A stretch of 64,000 nucleotides of DNA. Origin: Taudactylus pleione. Lineage: Eukaryota > Chordata > Amphibia > Anura > Myobatrachidae. The DNA lies in the NCBI GenBank assembly GCA_031769625.1, contig JAUIMM010001254.1, positions 248,001 through 312,000 of the forward strand, in the 5' to 3' direction. Position 1 is the stretch's first letter; each line of letters begins with the position of its first letter. The position numbers and the translations under genes are program-made. The notes below the pieces were generated by a model, which was given only the letters and a program-made list of their open reading frames with translations, did no database searches and was not told the DNA's origin. Shown one piece after another: positions 34,514 to 49,700 of this stretch.

Positions 34514-37500
34514 GCTGCGGTGACAGAAGTTGATTTTGGTGCTTAATTTTGATACAACTCACCAGAAATATATTACCCGTATGAAAATTTACGTAAGCCC
34601 CGGACCTTAAAAAATGGCCCCGAATTTTTTTTTTCAAAAATCCCCAAATTCTGCTTAAAACTTTTGATACAACTTAAAAAAGATTTGCTGCGGTGACAGA
34701 AGTTGATTTTGGTGCTTAATTTTGACACAACTCACCAGAAATATATTTACCCGTATGAAAATTTACGTAAGCCCCGGACCTTAAAAATCGGCCAAAATTT
34801 TTTATTTCAAAAATCCCCAAATTCTGCTTAAAACTTTTGATACAACTTAAAAAAGATTTGCTGCGGTGACAGAAGTTGATTTTGGTGCTTAATTTTGACA
34901 CAACTCACCAGAAATATATTTACCCGTATGAAAATTTACGTAAGCCCCGGACCTTAAAAATCGGCCTAAAATTTTTTTTTTCAAAAATCCCCAAATTCTG
35001 CTTAAAACTTTTGATACAACTTAAAAAAGATTTGCTGCTGTGACAGAAGTTGATTTTGGTGCTTAATTTTGACACAACTCACCAGAAATATATTTACCCG
35101 TATGAAAATTTACGTAAGCCCCGGACCTTAAAAATCGGCCCAAAATTTTTTTTTTCAAAAATTCCCAAATTCTGCTTAAAAATTTTGATACAACTTAAAA
35201 AAGATTTGCTGCGGTGACAGAAGTTGATTTTGGTGCTTAATTTTGACACAACTCACCAGAAATATATTTACCCGTATGAAAATTTACGTAAGCCCCGGAC
35301 CTTAAAAAACGGCCCCAAATTATTTTTTTCAAAAATCCCCAAATTCTGCTTAAAACTTTTGATACAACTTAAAAAAGATTTGCTGCGGTGACAGAAGTTG
35401 ATTTTGGTGCTTAATTTTGACACAACTCACCAGAAATATATTTACCCGTATGAAAATTTACGTAAGCCCCGGACCTTAAAAATCAGGCCCAAATTTTTTA
35501 TTTCAAAAATCCCCAAATTCTGCTTAAAACTTTTGATACAACTTAAAAAAGATTTGCTGCGGTGACAGAAGTTGATTTTGGTGCTTAATTTTGACACAAC
35601 TCACCAGAAATATATTTACCCATATGAAAATTTACGTAAGCCCCGGACCTTAAAAATCGGCCAAAATTTTTTTTTTCAAAAAACCCCAAATTCTGCTTAA
35701 AACTTTTGATACAACTTAAAAAAGATTTGCTGCGGTGACAGAAGTTGATTTTGGTGCTTAATTTTGACACAACTCACCAGAAATATATTTACCCGTATGA
35801 AAATTTACGTAAGCCCTGGACCTTAAAAATCGGCCAAAAAATTTTTTTTTCAAAAATCCCCAAATTCTGCTTAAAACTTTTGATACAACTTAAAAAAGAT
35901 TTGCTGCGGTGACAGAAGTTGATTTTGGTGCTTAATTTTGACTCAACTCACCAGAAATATATTTACCCATATGAAAATTTACGTAAGCCCCGGACCTTAA
36001 AAATCGGTCAGAAATTTTTTTTTTCAAAAATCCCCAAATTCTGCTTAAAACTTTTGATACAACTTAAAAAAGATTTGCTGCGGTGACAGAAGTTGATTTT
36101 GGTGCTTAATTTTGACACAACTCACCAGAAATATATTTACCCGTATGAAAATTTACGTAAGCCCCGGACCTTAAAAATCGGGCCAAAATTTTTTTTTCAA
36201 AAATCCCCAAATTCTGCTTAAAACTTTTGATACAACTTAAAAAAGATTTGCTGCTGTGACAGAAGTTGATTTTGGTGCTTAATTTTGACACAACTCACCA
36301 GAAATATATTTACCCGTATGAAAATTTACGTAAGCCCAGGACCTTAAAAATCGGCCCAAAATTTTTTTTTTCAAAAATCCCCAAATTCTGCTTAAAACTT
36401 TTGATACAACTTAAAAAAGATTTGCTGCGGTGACAGAAGTTGATTTTGGTGCTTCATTTTGACACAACTCATCAGAAAAATATTTACCCGTATGAAAATT
36501 TACGTAAGCCACGGACCTTAAAAATCGGGCAAAAATTTTTTTTTCAAAAATCCCCAAATTCTGCTTAAAACTTTTGATACAACTTAAAAAAGATTTGCTG
36601 CGGTGACAGAAGTTGATTTTGGTGCTTAATTTTGACACAACTCACCAGAAATATATTTACCCGTATGAAAATTTACGTAAGCCCCGGACCTTAAAAATCG
36701 GCCAAAAATTTTTTTTTCAAAAATTCCCAAATTCTGCTTAAAACTTTTGATACAACTTAAAAAAGATTTGCTGCGGTGACAGAAGTTGATTTTGGTGCTT
36801 AATTTTGATACAACTCACCAGAAATATATTACCCGTATGAAAATTTACGTAAGCCCCGGACCTTAAAAAATGGCCCCGAATTTTTTTTTTCAAAAATCCC
36901 CAAATTCTGCTTAAAACTTTTGATACAACTTAAAAAAGATTTGCTGCGGTGACAGAAGTTGATTTTGGTGCTTAATTTTGACACAACTCACCAGAAATAT
37001 ATTTACCCGTATGAAAATTTACGTAAGCCCCGGACCTTAAAAATCAGCCAAAATTTTTTTTTTCAAAAATCCCCAAATTCTGCTTAAAACTTTTGATACA
37101 ACTTAAAAAAGATTTGCTGCGGTGACAGAAGTTGATTTTGGTGCTTCATTTTGACACAACTCATCAGAAAAATATTTACCCGTATGAAAATTTACGTAAG
37201 CCACGGACCTTAAAAATCGGGCAAAAATTTTTTTTTTCAAAAATCCCCAAATTCTGCTTAAAGCTTTTGATACAACTTAAAAAAGATTTGCTGCGGTGAC
37301 AGAAGTTGATTTTGGTGCTTAATTTTGACACAACTCACCAGAAATATATTTACCCGTATGAAAATTTACGTAAGCCCCGGAGCTTAAAAATCGGCCAAAA
37401 ATTTTTTATTTCAAAAATCCCCAAATTCTGCTTAAAAATTTTGATACAACTTAAAAAAGATTTGCTGCGGTGACAGAAGTTGATTTTGGTGCTTAATTTT

Positions 37501-40500
37501 GATACAACTCACCAGAAATATATTTACCCGTATGAAAATTTACGTAAGCCCCGGACCTTAAATATCGGCCCCAAATTTTTTTTTTAAAAAATCCCCAAAT
37601 TCTGCTTAAAACTTTTGATACAACTTAAAAAAGATTTGCTGCGGTGACAGAAGTTGATTTTGGTGCTTAATTTTGACACAACTCACCAGAAATATATTTA
37701 CCCGTATGAAAATTTACGTAAGCCCCGGACCTTAAAAATTGGCCAAAATTTTTTTTTTCAAAAAACCCCAAATTCTGCTTAAAACTTTTGATACAACTTA
37801 AAAAAGATTTGCTGCGGTGACAGAAGTTGATTTTGGTGCTTAATTTTGACACAACTCACCAGAAATATATTTACCCGTATGAAAATTTACGTAAGCCCCG
37901 GACCTTAAAAATCGGCCCCAAATTTTTTTTTTTTTAAATCCCCAAATTCTGCTTAAAACTTTTGATACAACTTAAAAAAGATTTGCTGCAGTGACAGAAG
38001 TTGATTTTGGTGCTTAATTTTGACACAACTCACCAGAAATATATTTACCCGTATGAAAATTTACGTAAGCCCCGGACCTTAAAAATCGGCCAAAAATTTT
38101 TTTTTTCAAAAATCCCCAAATTCTGCTTAAAACTTTTGATACAACTTAAAAAAGATTTGCTGCGGTGACAGAAGTTGATTTTGGTGCTTAATTTTGACTC
38201 AACTCACCAGAAATATATTTACCCATATGAAAATTTACGTAAGCCCCGGACCTTAAAAATCGGGCCAAAATTTTTTTTTTCAAAAATCCCCAAATTCTGC
38301 TTAAAACTTTTGATACAACCTAAAAAAGATTTGCTGCTGTGACAGAAGTTGATTTTGGTGCTTAATTTTGACACAACTCACCAGAAATATATTTACCCGT
38401 ATGAAAATTTACGTAAGCCCAGGACCTTAAAAATCGGCCCAAAATTTTTTTTTTCAAAAATCCCCAAATTCTGCTTAAAACTTTTGATACAACTTAAAAA
38501 AGATTTGCTGCGGTGACAGAAGTTGATTTTGGTGCTTCATTTTGACACAACTCATCAGAAAAATATTTACCCGTATGAAAATTTACATAAGCCACGGACC
38601 TTAAAAATCGGGCAAAAATTTTTTTTTTCAAAAATCCCCAAATTCTGCTTAAAACTTTTGATACAACTTAAAAAAGATTTGCTGCGGTGACAGAAGTTGA
38701 TTTTGGTGCTTAATTTTGACACAACTCACCAGAAATATATTTACCCGTATGAAAATTTACGTAAGCCCCGGACCTTAAAAATCGGCCAAAAATTTTTTTT
38801 TCAAAAATTCCCAAATTCTGCTTAAAACTTTTGATACAACTTAAAAAAGATTTGCTGCGGTGACAGAAGTTGATTTTGGTGCTTAATTTTGATACAACTC
38901 ACCAGAAATATATTTACCCGTATGAAAATTTACGTAAGCCCCGGACCTTAAAAATCGGCCCCAAATTTTTTTTTTGAAATATCCCCAAAATTCTGCTTAA
39001 AACTTTTGATACAACTTAAAAAAGATTTGCTGCGGTGACAGAAGTTGATTTTGGTGCTTAATTTTGACACAACTCACCAGAAATATATTTACCCGTATGA
39101 AAATTTACGTAAGCCCCGGACCTTAAAAATCGGCCAAAATTTTTTATTTCAAAAATCCCCAAATTCTGCTTAAAAATTTTGATACAACTTAGAAAAGATT
39201 TGCTGCGGTGACAGAAGTTGATTTTGGTGCTTAATTTTGACACAACTCACCAGAAATATATTTACCCGTATGAAAATTTACGTAAGCCCCGGACCTTAAA
39301 AATCGGCCAAAAATTTTTTTTTTCAAAAATCCCCAAATTCTGCTTAAAACTTTTGATACAACTTAAAAAAGATTTGCTGCGGTGACAGAAGTTGATTTTG
39401 GTGCTTAATTTTGACTCAACTCACCAGAAATATATTTACCCATATGAAAATTTACGTAAGCCCCGGACCTTAAAAATCGGCCAGAAATTTTTTTTTTCAA
39501 AAATCCCCAAATTCTGCTTAAAACTTTTGATACAACTTAAAAAAGATTTGCTGCGGTGACAGAAGTTGATTTTGGTGCTTAATTTTGATACAACTCACCA
39601 GAAATATATTTACCCGTATGAAAATTTACGTAAGCCCCGGACCTTAAAAATCGGCCCAAAATTTTTTTTTTCAAAAATCCCCAAATTCTGCTTAAAACTT
39701 TTGATACAACTTAAAAAAGATTTGCAGCGGTGACAGAAGTTGATTTTGGTGCTTAATTTTGATACAACTCACCAGAAATATATTTACCCGTATGAAAATT
39801 TACGTAAGCCCCGGACCTTAAAAATCGGCCCCAAATTTTTTTTTTCCAAAATCCCCAAATTCTGCTTAAAACTTTTGATACAACTTAAAAAAGATTTGTT
39901 GCGGTGACAGAAGTTGATTTTGGTGCTTAATTTTGATACAACTCACCAGAAATATATTTACCCGTATGAAAATTTACGTAAGCCCCGGACCTTAAAAATC
40001 AGGCCCAAATTTTTTATTTCAAAAATCCCCAAATTCTGCTTAAAACTTTTGATACAACTTAAAAAAGATTTGCTGCGGTGACAGAAGTTGATTTTGGTGC
40101 TTAATTTTGACACAACTCACCAGAAATATATTTACCCATATGAAAATTTACGTAAGCCCCGGACCTTAAAAATCGGCCTAAAATTTTTTTTTTCAAAAAT
40201 CCCCAAATTGTGCTTAAAACTTTTGATACAACTTAAAAAAGATTTGCTGCGGTGACAGAAGTTGATTTTGGTGCTTAATTTTGACACAACTCACCAGAAA
40301 TATATTTACCCGTATGAAAATTTACGTAAGCCCCGGACCTTAAAAATCGGCCCAAAATTTTTTTTTTTTTAAATTCCCAAATTCTGCTTAAAACTTTTGA
40401 TACAACTTAAAAAAGATTTGCTGCGGTGACAGAAGTTGATTTTGGTGCTTAATTTTGACACAACTCACCAGAAATATATTTACCCGTATGAAAATTTACG

Positions 40501-43500
40501 TAAGCCCCGGACCTTAAAAATCGGCCAAAAATTTTTTTTTTCAAAAATCCCCAAATTCTGCTTAAAACTTTTGATACAACTTAAAAAAGATTTGCTGCAG
40601 TGACAGAAGTTGATTTTGGTGCTTAATTTTGACTCAACTCACCAGAAATATATTTACCCATATGAAAATTTACGTAAGCCCCGGACCTTAAAAATCGGCC
40701 AGAAATTTTTTTTTCAAAAATCCCCAAATTCTGCTTAAAACTTTTGATACAACTTAAAAAAGATTTGCTGCGGTGACAGAAGTTGATTTTGGTGCTTCAT
40801 TTTGACACAACTCATCAGAAAAATATTTACCCGTATGAAAATTTACATAAGCCACGGACCTTAAAAATCGGGCAAAAATTTTTTTTTTCAAAAATCCCCA
40901 AATTCTGCTTAAAACTTTTGATACAACTTAAAAAAGATTTGCTGCGGTGACAGAAGTTGATTTTGGTGCTTAATTTTGACACAACTCACCAGAAATATAT
41001 TTACCCGTATGAAAATTTACGTAAGCCCCGGACCTTAAAAATCGGCCAGAAATTTTTTTTTCAAAAATCCCCAAATTCTGCTTAAAACTTTTGATACAAC
41101 TTAAAAAAGATTTGCTGCGGTGACAGAAGTTGATTTTGGTGCTTCATTTTGACACAACTCATCAGAAAAATATTTACCCGTATGAAAATTTACATAAGCC
41201 ACGGACCTTAAAAATCGGGCAAAAATTTTTTTTTTCAAAAATCCCCAAATTCTGCTTAAAACTTTTGATACAACTTAAAAAAGATTTGCTGCGGTGACAG
41301 AAGTTGATTTTGGTGCTTAATTTTGACACAACTCACCAGAAATATATTTACCCGTATGAAAATTTACGTAAGCCCCGGACCTTAAAAATCGGCCAAAAAT
41401 TTTTTTTTCAAAAATTCCCAAATTCTGCTTAAAACTTTTGATACAACTTAAAAAAGATTTGCTGCGGTGACAGAAGTTGATTTTGGTGCTTAATTTTGAT
41501 ACAACTCACCAGAAATATATTTACCCGTATGAAAATTTACGTAAGCCCCGGACCTTAAAAATCGGCCCCAAATTTTTTTTTTGAAATATCCCCAAAATTC
41601 TGCTTAAAACTTTTGATACAACTTAAAAAAGATTTGCTGCGGTGACAGAAGTTGATTTTGGTGCTTAATTTTGACACAACTCACCAGAAATATATTTACC
41701 CGTATGAAAATTTACGTAAGCCCCGGACCTTAAAAATCGGCCAAAATTTTTTATTTCAAAAATCCCCAAATTCTGCTTAAAAATTTTGATACAACTTAGA
41801 AAAGATTTGCTGCGGTGACAGAAGTTGATTTTGGTGCTTAATTTTGACACAACTCACCAGAAATATATTTACCCGTATGAAAATTTACGTAAGCCCCGGA
41901 CCTTAAAAATCGGCCAAAAATTTTTTTTTTCAAAAATCCCCAAATTCTGCTTAAAACTTTTGATACAACTTAAAAAAGATTTGCTGCGGTGACAGAAGTT
42001 GATTTTGGTGCTTAATTTTGACTCAACTCACCAGAAATATATTTACCCATATGAAAATTTACGTAAGCCCCGGACCTTAAAAATCGGCCAGAAATTTTTT
42101 TTTTCAAAAATCCCCAAATTCTGCTTAAAACTTTTGATACAACTTAAAAAAGATTTGCTGCGGTGACAGAAGTTGATTTTGGTGCTTAATTTTGATACAA
42201 CTCACCAGAAATATATTTACCCGTATGAAAATTTACGTAAGCCCCGGACCTTAAAAATCGGCCCAAAATTTTTTTTTTCAAAAATCCCCAAATTCTGCTT
42301 AAAACTTTTGATACAACTTAAAAAAGATTTGCAGCGGTGACAGAAGTTGATTTTGGTGCTTAATTTTGATACAACTCACCAGAAATATATTTACCCGTAT
42401 GAAAATTTACGTAACCCCCGGACCTTAAAAATCGGCCCCAAATTTTTTTTTTCCAAAATCCCCAAATTCTGCTTAAAACTTTTGATACAACTTAAAAAAG
42501 ATTTGTTGCGGTGACAGAAGTTGATTTTGGTGCTTAATTTTGATACAACTCACCAGAAATATATTTACCCGTATGAAAATTTACGTAAGCCCCGGACCTT
42601 AAAAATCAGGCCCAAATTTTTTATTTCAAAAATCCCCAAATTCTGCTTAAAACTTTTGATACAACTTAAAAAAGATTTGCTGCGGTGACAGAAGTTGATT
42701 TTGGTGCTTAATTTTGACACAACTCACCAGAAATATATTTACCCATATGAAAATTTACGTAAGCCCCGGACCTTAAAAATCGGCCTAAAATTTTTTTTTT
42801 CAAAAATCCCCAAATTGTGCTTAAAACTTTTGATACAACTTAAAAAAGATTTGCTGCGGTGACAGAAGTTGATTTTGGTGCTTAATTTTGACACAACTCA
42901 CCAGAAATATATTTACCCGTATGAAAATTTACGTAAGCCCCGGACCTTAAAAATCGGCCCAAAATTTTTTTTTTTTTAAATTCCCAAATTCTGCTTAAAA
43001 CTTTTGATACAACTTAAAAAAGATTTGCTGCGGTGACAGAAGTTGATTTTGGTGCTTAATTTTGACACAACTCACCAGAAATATATTTACCCGTATGAAA
43101 ATTTACGTAAGCCCCGGACCTTAAAAATCGGCCAAAAATTTTTTTTTTCAAAAATCCCCAAATTCTGCTTAAAACTTTTGATACAACTTAAAAAAGATTT
43201 GCTGCAGTGACAGAAGTTGATTTTGGTGCTTAATTTTGACTCAACTCACCAGAAATATATTTACCCATATGAAAATTTACGTAAGCCCCGGACCTTAAAA
43301 ATCGGCCAGAAATTTTTTTTTCAAAAATCCCCAAATTCTGCTTAAAACTTTTGATACAACTTAAAAAAGATTTGCTGCGGTGACAGAAGTTGATTTTGGT
43401 GCTTAATGTTGACTCAACTCACCAGAAATATATTTACCCATATGAAAATTTACGTAAGCCCCGGACCTTAAAAATTGGCCAGAAATTTTTTTTTTTCAAA

Positions 43501-43722
43501 AATCCCCAAATTCTGCTTAAAACTTTTGATACAACTTAAAAAAGATTTGCTGCGGTGACAGAAGTTGATTTTGGTGCTTAATTTTGATACAACTCACCAG
43601 AAATATATTTACCCGTATGAAAATTTACGTAAGCCCCGGACCTTAAAAATCGGGCCAAAATTTTTTTTTTCAAAAATTCCCAAATTCTGCTTAAAACTTT
43701 TGATACAACTTAAAAAAGATTT
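34514..43722. repeat. Higher-order block X (9209 bp, 53 monomers)
   Basis: It starts with a GATACAAC monomer having the one-base deletion ATATATTACCC and the AAAAAATGGCCCCGAA tail, as do blocks Y and Z. It contains an internal tandem duplication of 15 monomers (2607 bp): 38507-41113 and 41114-43722. The two copies differ mainly in their last two monomers. Confidence 0.88.
40941..41113. repeat. Hybrid satellite monomer at a duplication joint
   Basis: The front (GACACAAC, CCCGTATG) belongs to one monomer type and the back (GGCCAGAAA with a shortened T-tract) to the type that otherwise carries GACTCAAC and CCCATATG. It sits between two GCTTCATT monomers starting at 40767 and 41114, directly at the edge of the 2607-bp duplication. 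Confidence 0.75.
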
Positions 43723-46700
43723 GCTGCGGTGACAGAAGTTGATTTTGGTGCTTAATTTTGATACAACTCACCAGAAATATATTACCCGTATGAAAATTTA
43801 CGTAAGCCCCGGACCTTAAAAAATGGCCCCGAATTTTTTTTTTCAAAAATCCCCAAATTCTGCTTAAAACTTTTGATACAACTTAAAAAAGATTTGCTGC
43901 GGTGACAGAAGTTGATTTTGGTGCTTAATTTTGACACAACTCACCAGAAATATATTTACCCGTATGAAAATTTACGTAAGCCCCGGACCTTAAAAATCGG
44001 CCAAAATTTTTTATTTCAAAAATCCCCAAATTCTGCTTAAAACTTTTGATACAACTTAAAAAAGATTTGCTGCGGTGACAGAAGTTGATTTTGGTGCTTA
44101 ATTTTGACACAACTCACCAGAAATATATTTACCCGTATGAAAATTTACGTAAGCCCCGGACCTTAAAAATCGGCCTAAAATTTTTTTTTTCAAAAATCCC
44201 CAAATTCTGCTTAAAACTTTTGATACAACTTAAAAAAGATTTGCTGCGGTGACAGAAGTTGATTTTGGTACTTAATTTTGACACAACTCACCAGAAATAT
44301 ATTTACCCGTATGAAAATTTACGTAAGCCCCGGACCTTAAAAATCGGCCCAAAATTTTTTTTTTCAAAAATTCCCAAATTCTGCTTAAAACTTTTGATAC
44401 AACTTAAAAAAGATTTGCTGCGGTGACAGAAGTTGATTTTGGTGCTTAATTTTGACACAACTCACCAGAAATATATTTACCCGTATGAAAATTTACGTAA
44501 GCCCCGGACCTTAAAAAACGGCCCCAAATTATTTTTTTCAAAAATCCCCAAATTCTGCTTAAAACTTTTGATACAACTTAAAAAAGATTTGCTGCGGTGA
44601 CAGAAGTTGATTTTGGTGCTTAATTTTGACACAACTCACCAGAAATATATTTACCCGTATGAAAATTTACGTAAGCCCCGGACCTTAAAAATCAGGCCCA
44701 AATTTTTTATTTCAAAAATCCCCAAATTCTGCTTAAAACTTTTGATACAACTTAAAAAAGATTTGCTGCGGTGACAGAAGTTGATTTTGGTGCTTAATTT
44801 TGACACAACTCACCAGAAATATATTTACCCATATGAAAATTTACGTAAGCCCCGGACCTTAAAAATCGGCCAAAATTTTTTTTTTCAAAAAACCCCAAAT
44901 TCTGCTTAAAACTTTTGATACAACTTAAAAAAGATTTGCTGCGGTGACAGAAGTTGATTTTGGTGCTTAATTTTGACACAACTCACCAGAAATATATTTA
45001 CCCGTATGAAAATTTACGTAAGCCCCGGACCTTAAAAAACGGCCCCAAATTATTTTTTTCAAAAATCCCCAAATTCTGCTTAAAACTTTTGATACAACTT
45101 AAAAAAGATTTGCTGCGGTGACAGAAGTTGATTTTGGTGCTTAATTTTGACACAACTCACCAGAAATATATTTACCCGTATGAAAATTTACGTAAGCCCC
45201 GGACCTTAAAAATCAGGCCCAAATTTTTTATTTCAAAAATCCCCAAATTCTGCTTAAAACTTTTGATACAACTTAAAAAAGATTTGCTGCGGTGACAGAA
45301 GTTGATTTTGGTGCTTAATTTTGACACAACTCACCAGAAATATATTTACCCATATGAAAATTTACGTAAGCCCCGGACCTTAAAAATCGGCCAAAATTTT
45401 TTTTTTCAAAAAACCCCAAATTCTGCTTAAAACTTTTGATACAACTTAAAAAAGATTTGCTGCGGTGACAGAAGTTGATTTTGGTGCTTAATTTTGACAC
45501 AACTCACCAGAAATATATTTACCCGTATGAAAATTTACGTAAGCCCCGGACCTTAAAAATCGGCCAAAAAATTTTTTTTTCAAAAATCCCCAAATTCTGC
45601 TTAAAACTTTTGATACAACTTAAAAAAGATTTGCTGCGGTGACAGAAGTTGATTTTGGTGCTTAATTTTGACTCAACTCACCAGAAATATATTTACCCAT
45701 ATGAAAATTTACGTAAGCCCCGGACCTTAAAAATCGGTCAGAAATTTTTTTTTTCAAAAATCCCCAAATTCTGCTTAAAACTTTTGATACAACTTAAAAA
45801 AGATTTGCTGCGGTGACAGAAGTTGATTTTGGTGCTTAATTTTGACACAACTCACCAGAAATATATTTACCCGTATGAAAATTTACGTAAGCCCCGGACC
45901 TTAAAAATCGGGCCAAAATTTTTTTTTCAAAAATCCCCAAATTCTGCTTAAAACTTTTGATACAACTTAAAAAAGATTTGCTGCTGTGACAGAAGTTGAT
46001 TTTGGTGCTTAATTTTGACACAACTCACCAGAAATATATTTACCCGTATGAAAATTTACGTAAGCCCAGGACCTTAAAAATCGGCCCAAAATTTTTTTTT
46101 TCAAAAATCCCCAAATTCTGCTTAAAACTTTTGATACAACTTAAAAAAGATTTGCTGCGGTGACAGAAGTTGATTTTGGTGCTTAATTTTGACACAACTC
46201 ACCAGAAATATATTTACCCGTATGAAAATTTACGTAAGCCCCGGACCTTAAAAATCGGCCAAAAATTTTTTTTTCAAAAATTCCCAAATTCTGCTTAAAA
46301 CTTTTGATACAACTTAAAAAAGATTTGCTGCGGTGACAGAAGTTGATTTTGGTGCTTAATTTTGATACAACTCACCAGAAATATATTACCCATATGAAAA
46401 TTTACGTAAGCCCCGGACCTTAAAAAATGGCCCCGAATTTTTTTTTTCAAAAATCCCCAAATTCTGCTTAAAACTTTTGATACAACTTAAAAAAGATTTG
46501 CTGCGGTGACAGAAGTTGATTTTGGTGCTTAATTTTGACACAACTCACCAGAAATATATTTACCCGTATGAAAATTTACGTAAGCCCCGGACCTTAAAAA
46601 TCAGCCAAAATTTTTTTTTTCAAAAATCCCCAAATTCTGCTTAAAACTTTTGATACAACTTAAAAAAGATTTGCTGCGGTGACAGAAGTTGATTTTGGTG

Positions 46701-49700
46701 CTTCATTTTGACACAACTCATCAGAAAAATATTTACCCGTATGAAAATTTACGTAAGCCACGGACCTTAAAAATCGGGCAAAAATTTTTTTTTTCAAAAA
46801 TCCCCAAATTCTGCTTAAAGCTTTTGATACAACTTAAAAAAGATTTGCTGCGGTGACAGAAGTTGATTTTGGTGCTTAATTTTGACACAACTCACCAGAA
46901 ATATATTTACCCGTATGAAAATTTACGTAAGCCCCGGAGCTTAAAAATCGGCCAAAAATTTTTTATTTCAAAAATCCCCAAATTCTGCTTAAAAATTTTG
47001 ATACAACTTAAAAAAGATTTGCTGCGGTGACAGAAGTTGATTTTGGTGCTTAATTTTGATACAACTCACCAGAAATATATTTACCCGTATGAAAATTTAC
47101 GTAAGCCCCGGACCTTAAATATCGGCCCAAAATTTTTTTTTTAAAAAATCCCCAAATTCTGCTTAAAACTTTTGATACAACTTAAAAAAGATTTGCTGCG
47201 GTGACAGAAGTTGATTTTGGTGCTTAATTTTGACACAACTCACCAGAAATATATTTACCCGTATGAAAATTTACGTAAGCCCCGGACCTTAAAAATCGGC
47301 CAAAATTTTTTTTTTCAAAAAACCCCAAATTCTGCTTAAAACTTTTGATACAACTTAAAAAAGATTTGCTGCGGTGACAGAAGTTGATTTTGGTGCTTAA
47401 TTTTGACACAACTCACCAGAAATATATTTACCCGTATGAAAATTTACGTAAGCCCCGGACCTTAAAAATCGGCCCCAAATTTTTTTTTTTTTAAATCCCC
47501 AAATTCTGCTTAAAACTTTTGATACAACTTAAAAAAGATTTGCTGCAGTGACAGAAGTTGATTTTGGTGCTTAATTTTGACACAACTCACCAGAAATATA
47601 TTTACCCGTATGAAAATTTACGTAAGCCCCGGACCTTAAAAATCGGCCAAAAATTTTTTTTTTCAAAAATCCCCAAATTCTGCTTAAAACTTTTGATACA
47701 ACTTAAAAAAGATTTGCTGCGGTGACAGAAGTTGATTTTGGTGCTTAATTTTGACTCAACTCACCAGAAATATATTTACCCATATGAAAATTTACGTAAG
47801 CCCCGGACCTTAAAAATCGGGCCAAAATTTTTTTTTTCAAAAATCCCCAAATTCTGCTTAAAACTTTTGATACAACTTAAAAAAGATTTGCTGCTGTGAC
47901 AGAAGTTGATTTTGGTGCTTAATTTTGACACAACTCACCAGAAATATATTTACCCGTATGAAAATTTACGTAAGCCCAGGACCTTAAAAATCGGCCCAAA
48001 ATTTTTTTTTTCAAAAATCCCCAAATTCTGCTTAAAACTTTTGATACAACTTAAAAAAGATTTGCTGCGGTGACAGAAGTTGATTTTGGTGCTTCATTTT
48101 GACACAACTCATCAGAAAAATATTTACCCGTATGAAAATTTACATAAGCCACGGACCTTAAAAATCGGGCAAAAATTTTTTTTTTCAAAAATCCCCAAAT
48201 TCTGCTTAAAACTTTTGATACAACTTAAAAAAGATTTGCTGCGGTGACAGAAGTTGATTTTGGTGCTTAATTTTGACACAACTCACCAGAAATATATTTA
48301 CCCGTATGAAAATTTACGTAAGCCCCGGACCTTAAAAATCGGCCAAAAATTTTTTTTTCAAAAATTCCCAAATTCTGCTTAAAACTTTTGATACAACTTA
48401 AAAAAGATTTGCTGCGGTGACAGAAGTTGATTTTGGTGCTTAATTTTGATACAACTCACCAGAAATATATTTACCCGTATGAAAATTTACGTAAGCCCCG
48501 GACCTTAAAAATCGGCCCCAAATTTTTTTTTTGAAATATCCCCAAATTCTGCTTAAAACTTTTGATACAACTTAAAAAAGATTTGCTGCGGTGACAGAAG
48601 TTGATTTTGGTGCTTAATTTTGACACAACTCACCAGAAATATATTTACCCGTATGAAAATTTACGTAAGCCCCGGACCTTAAAAATCGGCCAAAATTTTT
48701 TATTTCAAAAATCCCCAAATTCTGCTTAAAAATTTTGATACAACTTAGAAAAGATTTGCTGCGGTGACAGAAGTTGATTTTGGTGCTTAATTTTGACACA
48801 ACTCACCAGAAATATATTTACCCGTATGAAAATTTACGTAAGCCCCGGACCTTAAAAATCGGCCAAAAATTTTTTTTTTCAAAAATCCCCAAATTCTGCT
48901 TAAAACTTTTGATACAACTTAAAAAAGATTTGCTGCGGTGACAGAAGTTGATTTTGGTGCTTAATTTTGACTCAACTCACCAGAAATATATTTACCCATA
49001 TGAAAATTTACGTAAGCCCCGGACCTTAAAAATCGGCCAGAAATTTTTTTTTTCAAAAATCCCCAAATTCTGCTTAAAACTTTTGATACAACTTAAAAAA
49101 GATTTGCTGCGGTGACAGAAGTTGATTTTGGTGCTTAATTTTGATACAACTCACCAGAAATATATTTACCCGTATGAAAATTTACGTAAGCCCCGGACCT
49201 TAAAAATCGGCCCAAAATTTTTTTTTTCAAAAATCCCCAAATTCTGCTTAAAACTTTTGATACAACTTAAAAAAGATTTGCAGCGGTGACAGAAGTTGAT
49301 TTTGGTGCTTAATTTTGATACAACTCACCAGAAATATATTTACCCGTATGAAAATTTACGTAAGCCCCGGACCTTAAAAATCGGCCCCAAATTTTTTTTT
49401 TCCAAAATCCCCAAATTCTGCTTAAAACTTTTGATACAACTTAAAAAAGATTTGTTGCGGTGACAGAAGTTGATTTTGGTGCTTAATTTTGATACAACTC
49501 ACCAGAAATATATTTACCCGTATGAAAATTTACGTAAGCCCCGGACCTTAAAAATCAGGCCCAAATTTTTTATTTCAAAAATCCCCAAATTCTGCTTAAA
49601 ACTTTTGATACAACTTAAAAAAGATTTGCTGCGGTGACAGAAGTTGATTTTGGTGCTTAATTTTGACACAACTCACCAGAAATATATTTACCCATATGAA

